From Deltaproteobacteria bacterium CG_4_8_14_3_um_filter_43_13 (GTDB lineage: Bacteria; Desulfobacterota; UBA8473): a stretch of DNA of 8,362 nt. The position numbers were made by a program, and so were the translations under genes. This document shows positions 1-3,923 of this stretch, piece after piece (position 1 is the first letter of the stretch; each line of letters opens with the position of its first letter). Under the pieces are notes generated by a model. The model did not search any database and was not told the DNA's origin. It saw only the letters and a list, made by a program, of their open reading frames with translations. Location: NCBI GenBank assembly GCA_002782605.1, contig PFIF01000298.1, positions 1 through 8,362 of the forward strand. Direction: 5' to 3'.

Positions 1-139
1 TATACTATTATACTCAGGAATCTTCAAACTTTCCCAAAAAAATGTCGCTTTCCACTTCTATAATTTTTATTCCTCATCTATTCCAATGACTTAGAAACAC
101 CCTCAATAAAAAACTCAGGAAACTCCAGAAAAAAGGACC

Positions 140-598
140 CTACTCTCTTCCCTCTGGCTTTGGTCGCCATTCCTTATCCGCAACCCACCCCTCCGTTGCG
201 CCGGTAATAACGTCGAACCGTGGTATGTAAGGCTTGATATCAAGCAAAGGAGTTTTGTCAAGGACATCTACCCCTTCTATCTCCAGAATGTTCTTGTCTC
301 TTCTTATGAGCTTTACAATTGACATCCAAATACCATTTGGTCTGCATGGATGTCTCGTTGCAAATATACCGTGTGGCTTATCATCCAGGAAAGTAGACCG
401 TATCAGTTGTATTTCCCCGGCCCTATCGAACTGATAAAATAAATAAATGTGTGAAAATGCCTCTATATCCTTCAGCCCTGCCTCATATTGTTCAAAGACT
501 TCTACACGACCCGTAACTCCAGAACTATAGATTGGCTGGATCGGGCATTTCTCTTTTGTTGTGTAAGGGAAATGTATTATACCAATCGGTCATGTCAT
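140..598 (-). pseudogene. trmO: TrmO/TsaA-like (UPF0066) tRNA methyltransferase gene without a usable start codon
   Basis: An open frame of 149 codons (589 to 140, TAG stop) matches the TrmO/UPF0066 family, whose members methylate N6 of threonylcarbamoyladenosine-37 in tRNA using SAM. It begins PIGIIHFPYTTKEKCPIQP, the family's N-terminal strand, and continues with ATRHPCRPN and EGVDVLDKTPLLDIKPYIP, the most conserved blocks. The length is normal for the core domain. No ATG, GTG or TTG lies in frame at the N-terminus. The only nearby ATG in frame (598-596) is followed by ACA and then a TGA stop (592-590), directly before the conserved Pro-Ile-Gly. The first internal ATG (325) would discard the first 60% of the domain. 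The usual RPNPIG motif reads RPNGIW, losing a conserved Pro and Gly. I infer a recent pseudogene, or a sequencing or assembly error at codon 3. Family assignment is firm; functional status is not. Confidence 0.7.
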
Positions 599-599
599 A

Positions 600-605
600 A
601 TTATA
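600..605 (-). promoter_or_regulatory. Consensus TATAAT box abutting the trmO-like 5' end
   Basis: The minus strand reads TATAAT at 605-600, a perfect sigma70 -10 hexamer. No good -35 lies 16-18 bp upstream. A transcript from it would begin near 593, at or after the TGA that blocks the trmO-like frame, so it could not carry the upstream ATG with a leader. It may be chance in an AT-rich spacer. Confidence 0.25.
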
Positions 606-636
606 CGGAGCAGGACAACTAATGGAATGTCCCTTT

Positions 637-768
637 AATACCTTTACTATAAATATTCCCTCCCCCTTGATGGGGGAGGGGCAGGGTGGGGGTGAAGAAT
701 CGCTATGTTGCCCCCTCCCCTTAATCCCCTACCACCAAGGGAGGGGAGACATTTTTGGTAAAGTTATT
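637..768. repeat. MITE/REPIN-like element: two inverted hairpin units with imperfect terminal arms
   Basis: Unit A (658-697) has a perfect 9-bp stem, CCCTCCCCC at 658-666 and GGGGGAGGG at 672-680, followed by a G-rich tail. Unit B (708-749) is the same kind of unit inverted: CCCCTACC at 726-733 against GGGAGGGG at 739-746, with one mismatch at 731. Outside them, the arms 637-662 and 768-743 (reversed) match at 19 of 26 positions. The layout is arm, unit, inverted unit, inverted arm, typical of small non-coding elements moved by a transposase in trans, such as REPINs or MITEs. No coding sequence is inside. This element fills much of the gene-free stretch between the trmO-like frame and the phosphatase gene. 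The mobile origin is inferred from the structure. Confidence 0.6.
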
Positions 769-786
769 TATGAGTCAAAGCACTAA
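703..786 (+). repeat. 84-bp dispersed repeat, left copy (inverted partner at 8279-8362)
   Basis: The reverse complement of 703-786 equals 8279-8362 at 83 of 84 positions; the only difference is A731 against G8334. The copy includes GC-rich unit B plus about 40 bp of AT-rich sequence on its 3' side, so it is more than a shared hairpin. The partner runs to the end of the window, so the full shared length may be greater. Confidence 0.9.
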
Positions 787-878
787 TATAAGTATTGCCT
801 AATTTCCTTCCCTGCAATAAACTTAGCCGGTAAATTGGGGGCAATTGTACCGTGATTTATTGTGAGATTCAACTATTA

Positions 879-892
879 ATTGTTGAAACAAT
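879..892. promoter_or_regulatory. Palindrome over the -35 box (candidate operator)
   Basis: ATTGTTGAAACAAT is a perfect inverted repeat of 6 bp with a 2-bp centre and contains the -35 box TTGAAA of the phosphatase promoter. Its position suits a repressor site. No regulator gene is adjacent, and a chance palindrome in AT-rich DNA is possible. Confidence 0.3.
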
Positions 893-912
893 ACCTAGAA
901 TGTGTTTATTAT
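883..912 (+). promoter_or_regulatory. Sigma70-type promoter for the phosphatase gene
   Basis: TTGAAA at 883-888 and TATTAT at 907-912 are separated by 18 bp, each one base from consensus. The expected transcript start near 919 gives a leader of about 50 nt before the ATG at 972, containing the GGAGG ribosome site. Confidence 0.5.
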
Positions 913-952
913 GTTTTTGTATTGCCAAAGAGGGGGAGTTGTCCTAAATCCC

Positions 953-957
953 GGAGG
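953..957 (+). promoter_or_regulatory. Shine-Dalgarno site for the phosphatase gene
   Basis: GGAGG ends 14 nt before the ATG at 972, which is longer than usual. A weaker AGAGA (966-970) lies right at the start. A TAG at 960-962 in frame rules out starts further upstream, so 972 is the first possible ATG. Confidence 0.5.
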
Positions 958-971
958 TATAGATCAGAGAA

Positions 972-1742
972 ATGCTGGAAATTGCTATAGAGGCTGCCAA
1001 GAAGGCTGGAAAAATTCTGAAGGAGAACTTAGGAAAGTCTATAGAAATCGGCTTCAAAGGCGAGATAAATCTGGTGACAGATATTGACATAAATTCAGAA
1101 AAAACAATCGTTCAGATTATCAGGAATAAGCATCCGGATCATCAGATATTGACAGAAGAGGGTGAAGGTCAGAAAGGCACCCCCTCTCATAAATGGATCA
1201 TAGACCCTCTGGATGGGACTACTAACTATGCCCATGGATATCCATGTTTCTGTGTTTCAATAGCATTCGAGAAGAACGGAGATGTTCTATTTGGTGTTAT
1301 ATACGATCCTGTTTTAGATGAACTGTTTACGGCAGAAAAGGGAGGTGGGGCATGTTTAAATGGGAGGAAAATCCGTGTTTCTTCAACTGATAAGTTAATT
1401 CACAGTATGCTGGCAACCGGTTTTCCCTATGATTTAAGAGAAAGTCAAAACAACAATCTTATTCACTTCAACAACTTCACAATGAGTGCTCAGGCAATTA
1501 GAAGAGCAGGTTCTGCTGCCCTGGACTTGTGCTATGTTGCTATGGGCAGGTTTGATGGTTTTTGGGAACCTAAACTATCCCCCTGGGATGTGGCTGCGGG
1601 CAGCCTAATCGTTAGAGAAGCAGGAGGTATGGTATCGGATTTTAAAGGGGGCGTTTTTGATATTTATTCGAAAGAAATCCTTGCCAGCAATGGGAGAATA
1701 CACTATGAAATGGTTGAGGTACTAAAGAGAGGGCTGGTCTAA
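972..1742 (+). CDS. suhB: Inositol monophosphatase family protein (SuhB-like)
   Basis: A 256-residue protein, the usual length for this Mg2+-dependent, lithium-sensitive phosphatase family, which hydrolyses inositol-1-phosphate and related sugar phosphates in the cytoplasm. All signature parts are visible: the metal-binding Glu pair at 62-63 (TEEG), the first motif DPLDGTTNYAHG at 78-89 with metal ligands D78 and D81, and the second motif WDVAAG at 205-210 with D206. The segment RRAGSAALDLCYVAMGRFDG (177-196) is also family-typical. There is no signal peptide. The gene stands alone on the plus strand with its own promoter and converges on the DUF167 gene across a hairpin. Family members also act on fructose-1,6-bisphosphate, NADP or histidinol phosphate, and E. 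coli SuhB has an RNA-related role. The substrate cannot be read from sequence, so the symbol denotes the family only. Confidence 0.93.
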   Translation: MLEIAIEAAKKAGKILKENLGKSIEIGFKGEINLVTDIDINSEKTIVQIIRNKHPDHQILTEEGEGQKGTPSHKWIIDPLDGTTNYAHGYPCFCVSIAFEKNGDVLFGVIYDPVLDELFTAEKGGGACLNGRKIRVSSTDKLIHSMLATGFPYDLRESQNNNLIHFNNFTMSAQAIRRAGSAALDLCYVAMGRFDGFWEPKLSPWDVAAGSLIVREAGGMVSDFKGGVFDIYSKEILASNGRIHYEMVEVLKRGLV

Positions 1743-1745
1743 GCT

Positions 1746-1826
1746 CGTGAATCGTAAGTCGTAAATCGTGAATAGTAATAAAACCCTTTTTCGACTCACG
1801 ACTCACGACTCACGACTCACGATTCG
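1746..1826. repeat. Heptamer tandem repeats in inverted arrangement; probable hairpin between convergent genes
   Basis: Four 7-bp units on the left (CGTGAAT, CGTAAGT, CGTAAAT, CGTGAAT; 1746-1773) face four perfect CGACTCA units plus a variant, CGATTCG, on the right (1792-1826). The left arm pairs with the reverse complement of the right arm at 23 of 28 positions around an 18-nt loop (1774-1791), giving a long imperfect hairpin. It lies just after the phosphatase stop and overlaps the end of the DUF167 gene. A role as a two-way transcription barrier is inferred; there is no clear U-tract after the stem on either strand. Confidence 0.8.
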
Positions 1827-2093
1827 TTCTATTTCACCTGCGGTAACACCTGTTACCCTCACCGTCTTTGTTCGCGACTTATGCCCTCCTATAATCTCCA
1901 CCTGTGATTTGCCAACACCCAGTTCCTTTGCCAGAAAATCCATGCAGGCCTTATTTGCCCGGCCTTCAACAGGAACAGCAGTTATCCTTACCCTTAAGGC
2001 ATCTCCTTTCAGGTCTTTGATTTCATTCCTGGCTGATTTGGGCTGCACCCAAACCTTAAAGACTACCCCATTGTCAGTTTCATTAATATGCAA
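1803..2093 (-). CDS. yggU: DUF167/UPF0235 (YggU) family protein
   Basis: A 96-residue small cytoplasmic protein of the YggU family, whose biochemical role is unknown. The family core is clear: VWVQPKSARNEI near residues 14-25, then RVRITAVPVEGRANKACMDF and a late VEIIGGHKSRTKTVRV. Length matches the family. The start is a TTG at 2093, and the nearby ATG at 2083 is out of frame. An AGG six bases upstream, within the last codons of coaX, could act as the ribosome site. The gap to the coaX stop is 4 bp, so the two genes are very probably cotranscribed. The last seven residues (RIVSRES) and the TGA stop are encoded entirely by the 7-bp repeat array, so the native C-terminus may have been replaced by repeat sequence. 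Confidence 0.88.
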   Translation of the reverse strand: MHINETDNGVVFKVWVQPKSARNEIKDLKGDALRVRITAVPVEGRANKACMDFLAKELGVGKSQVEIIGGHKSRTKTVRVTGVTAGEIERIVSRES

Positions 2094-2097
2094 CTCT

Positions 2098-2862
2098 TTA
2101 CCTGTTCCTTTCGTGAAGTATCCTCAGTCCCTTTAAGGTCAGATATTCGTCAACATCACTAATCGTTTCTGATATCGGTGCAATAAGGAAGGCCAATCCT
2201 CCAGTTGCAATTGCCTTGGAATTAGACTTTACTTCTTTTCTTATCCTTTTTACGATGCCATCTACTAAACTCGCATAACCGAAAATAATCCCTGACTGCA
2301 TACTGCTTATAGTATCCTTACCGATAACTGACGTGGGCTTGATTAATTCTACATGGGGCAGTTTAGATGCCCTTTTAAATAAGGCTTCACAAGAGATTGT
2401 AATTCCTGGAGCAATTACCCCGCCATGGTATTCACCGTTTGCCGATATATAGTCGAAAGTAGTAGCAGTTCCAAAGTCAACAACAATCAGGCTCTGCTTA
2501 TACTTCTCGTATGCAGCGACTGCATTAACTATCCTGTCAGCTCCAACCTCTTTGGGATTATCATAGTATATAGGCATCCCTGTTTTAATTCCCGGCTCAA
2601 TAACCAGGGGCTTGATATTGAAGTATTTCTTGCATAACTCTTCAAGGGTGATAAGCAGTGGAGGCACGACACATGAGATGGCTATATCCTTAATGTCCCT
2701 TAAGGCTATCTTGCTGGAAAAATAAAGGTTTGTGATTAGAATCCCATACTCGTCTACAGTATGGTCTTCTTCTGTCCTGATTCTCCAGTCCTGAACCAGT
2801 TTGTCTCCATCAAAAACCCCCATAACAGTGTGAGTATTTCCGACATCAATAACCAGTAACAT
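2098..2862 (-). CDS. coaX: Type III pantothenate kinase (CoaX)
   Basis: A 254-residue enzyme of the ASKHA fold that phosphorylates pantothenate, the first step of CoA synthesis, in the cytoplasm. Visible motifs in order: the N-terminal phosphate loop DVGNT (6-10), GADRIVNAVAA (107-117) with the catalytic Asp109, DFGTATTFD (129-137), GGVIAPG (147-153) and the late ATGG (219-222). Length is standard. The ATG at 2862 has AGGAG ten bases upstream. Type III kinases use a monovalent cation and are insensitive to CoA feedback, unlike the E. coli CoaA type. DUF167 follows after 4 bp. Upstream comes nadC, but the 226-bp gap holds repeats and hairpins instead of the birA gene often found there, so coaX may have its own promoter or read-through expression. 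Confidence 0.97.
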   Translation of the reverse strand: MLLVIDVGNTHTVMGVFDGDKLVQDWRIRTEEDHTVDEYGILITNLYFSSKIALRDIKDIAISCVVPPLLITLEELCKKYFNIKPLVIEPGIKTGMPIYYDNPKEVGADRIVNAVAAYEKYKQSLIVVDFGTATTFDYISANGEYHGGVIAPGITISCEALFKRASKLPHVELIKPTSVIGKDTISSMQSGIIFGYASLVDGIVKRIRKEVKSNSKAIATGGLAFLIAPISETISDVDEYLTLKGLRILHERNR

Positions 2863-2872
2863 ACCTTATCAT

Positions 2873-2877
2873 CTCCT
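2873..2877 (-). promoter_or_regulatory. Shine-Dalgarno site of coaX
   Basis: The minus strand reads AGGAG ten bases before the coaX ATG. It supports the start at 2862. Confidence 0.6.
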
Positions 2878-2888
2878 GAAAGTTTGAT

Positions 2889-2905
2889 GGACTTATAAAA
2901 AGTCC
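2889..2905. other. Small hairpin in the coaX leader
   Basis: GGACTT (2889-2894) and AAGTCC (2900-2905) pair perfectly across a 5-nt loop. It lies 11 bp upstream of the coaX ribosome site and next to the repeat doublet. On the minus strand the loop is T-rich, but no U-tract follows the stem, so it is not a standard terminator. Function unknown. Confidence 0.4.
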
Positions 2906-2910
2906 CATTT

Positions 2911-2985
2911 CCCCTCCCCTTGTGGGAGGGGATGAAGGGGAGGGGGGGCACCCTCACCCCAACCCTCTCCCATCGAGGGAGAGGG
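2911..2985. repeat. REPIN-like inverted doublet between nadC and coaX
   Basis: Unit C has an 8-bp stem, CCCCTCCC at 2911-2918 with GGGAGGGG at 2924-2931, and a G-rich tail to about 2950. Unit D is inverted: a C-rich tail from 2950, then a perfect 9-bp stem, CCCTCTCCC at 2963-2971 with GGGAGAGGG at 2977-2985. The head-to-head layout matches the element at 658-746, although the sequences differ in detail. Near-identical CCCTCTCCC-type units are known from intergenic regions of many bacteria. It lies in the spacer where birA is often found. Confidence 0.75.
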
Positions 2986-2992
2986 ATTTTTT
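2963..2992 (+). terminator. Terminator-like hairpin plus T-tract formed by unit D, antisense to the genes
   Basis: On the plus strand the perfect 9-bp stem (loop ATCGA) is followed by ATTTTTTG and a second T-run to 3001, a textbook intrinsic terminator shape. No plus-strand gene lies before it, so it would only stop antisense transcripts entering nadC from the coaX side. It may be a by-product of the repeat. Confidence 0.4.
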
Positions 2993-3007
2993 GATTTTTT
3001 TGACTTC

Positions 3008-3027
3008 CAACGAACTCAAGTTCGTTG
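3008..3027. repeat. Perfect 9-bp palindrome downstream of nadC
   Basis: CAACGAACT and AGTTCGTTG flank a 2-nt centre (3017-3018). It is the first of three palindromes between the repeat doublet and the nadC stop. Possible roles are mRNA 3'-end protection or a further dispersed repeat. Confidence 0.5.
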
Positions 3028-3036
3028 CTCATAGGT

Positions 3037-3050
3037 TGCCGCTTGCGGCA
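3037..3050. repeat. Short GC-rich palindrome downstream of nadC
   Basis: TGCCGC and GCGGCA flank TT. It is 9 bp from the neighbouring palindrome and could stack with it in a transcript reading out of nadC. Confidence 0.4.
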
Positions 3051-3059
3051 TAAACCAGC

Positions 3060-3088
3060 TTTTTACAAAGCCACCAAGCTTTGAAAAA
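3060..3088. repeat. Imperfect palindrome at the nadC 3' end
   Basis: TTTTT-A-CAAAGC (3060-3071) pairs with GCTTTG-AAAAA (3078-3088) around CACCAA, giving 11 bp with one bulged base. It starts right after the nadC stop codon. Because T and A tracts are part of the stem, it is a weak terminator candidate; mRNA stabilisation is equally likely. Confidence 0.4.
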
Positions 3089-3919
3089 CTATGTTCCCAC
3101 GATATTCATACTGATATCGCAAGCCCTGGCTGAGTGGGTGAGAGCCCCAACCGATATGAGATCAACCCCTGTTTTTGCAACATCTACTATATTGTCGAGA
3201 TTTATTCCTCCGGATGCTTCCACTACAGCTCTCTTATTAATGACCCTGACCGCCTTTTCCATCTCTTCAGTATCCATATTGTCCAGCATTATAATTTCAA
3301 CACCCGACTCAAGGGCTTCTCTCACTTCATTGAGATCTTTGGCCTCTACTTCAATCTTAAAAGTATGGGGAATATTGGCCCTTGCTTTCTCAACCGCCTG
3401 GCGGATTCCGCCACAGGCCTTTATATGGTTGTCTTTTATTAAAATCCCGTCAAATAGACCGCTGCGGTGATTGGCCCCCCCGCCTACTTTTACAGCATAT
3501 TTTTCAAGAGACCTCCAACCGGGGGTAGTCTTTCGCGTGTCTAAAACCTTAACATTGCAGCCTTTAACCCTGTCTATATATTTGCGGGTTAAAGAGGCAA
3601 TCCCTGATAAACGCTGCAGAAAATTCAAGGCAACCCTTTCCCCACGAAGAAGATCGCCCACGTCACATGAAATCTCGGCAACAGCGCTGTTACTCTTTAC
3701 GAAATCTCCGTCTTTAAAAAACTTATTAAATTTTACACTGGAATCTAGAAATGCGAAGACACTACAGAAGATGTCTATACCTGCCAGAATCAAATCTTCC
3801 TTTGCAATTACTTGGGCATTCCCTTTTATACCAGGGTCAATTACCGAAGAGGTAGTAAGGTCAGAAGTCCCGATATCTTCATCAAGGGCTAGTTTTATTA
3901 ACCTTTCAATTTCAAACAT
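3089..3919 (-). CDS. nadC: Nicotinate-nucleotide pyrophosphorylase (quinolinate phosphoribosyltransferase, NadC)
   Basis: A 276-residue cytoplasmic enzyme that joins quinolinate and PRPP to form nicotinate mononucleotide with CO2 release, the entry from de novo synthesis into NAD. Diagnostic stretches: LDEDIGTSDLTT (12-23), ERVALNFLQRLSGIASLTR (94-112), LDTRKTTPGWRSLEKYAVK (126-144), GGGANHRSGLFDGILIKDNH (146-165), KIEVEA (188-193), MLDNMD (211-216), VEASGGI (233-239) and ISVGALTHSA (255-264). I chose the ATG at 3919. The frame is open for 23 more codons upstream, but those overlap the valS end, and family members begin just before the LALDEDIG segment. The valS stop is 4 bp away, so coupled translation is likely; a GAGAG stretch in the valS tail is a weak ribosome site. 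A TAG ends the gene. Confidence 0.97.
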   Translation of the reverse strand: MFEIERLIKLALDEDIGTSDLTTSSVIDPGIKGNAQVIAKEDLILAGIDIFCSVFAFLDSSVKFNKFFKDGDFVKSNSAVAEISCDVGDLLRGERVALNFLQRLSGIASLTRKYIDRVKGCNVKVLDTRKTTPGWRSLEKYAVKVGGGANHRSGLFDGILIKDNHIKACGGIRQAVEKARANIPHTFKIEVEAKDLNEVREALESGVEIIMLDNMDTEEMEKAVRVINKRAVVEASGGINLDNIVDVAKTGVDLISVGALTHSARACDISMNIVGT

Positions 3920-3923
3920 GGCA

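Noticed and set aside
590..592. TGA recoded as an amino acid in the trmO-like frame
   Set aside because: TGA serves as the normal stop of valS and DUF167 here, no other gene needs an in-frame TGA, and I see no selenocysteine insertion structure.
902..1087. Plus-strand frame of 61 codons overlapping the phosphatase start
   Set aside because: It overlaps the phosphatase coding region in another frame and begins within the proposed promoter; no family resemblance.
1746..1826. CRISPR-like array
   Set aside because: Units are only 7 bp and contiguous, with no unique spacers, and no cas genes are present.
2754..3032. Minus-strand frame of 92 codons across the coaX start and the repeat, including the peptide PLPRWERVGVRV
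   Set aside because: It is translated repeat sequence plus out-of-frame coaX. Peptides of this kind appear wherever CCCTCTCCC-type repeats are read through, so it is a spurious gene.
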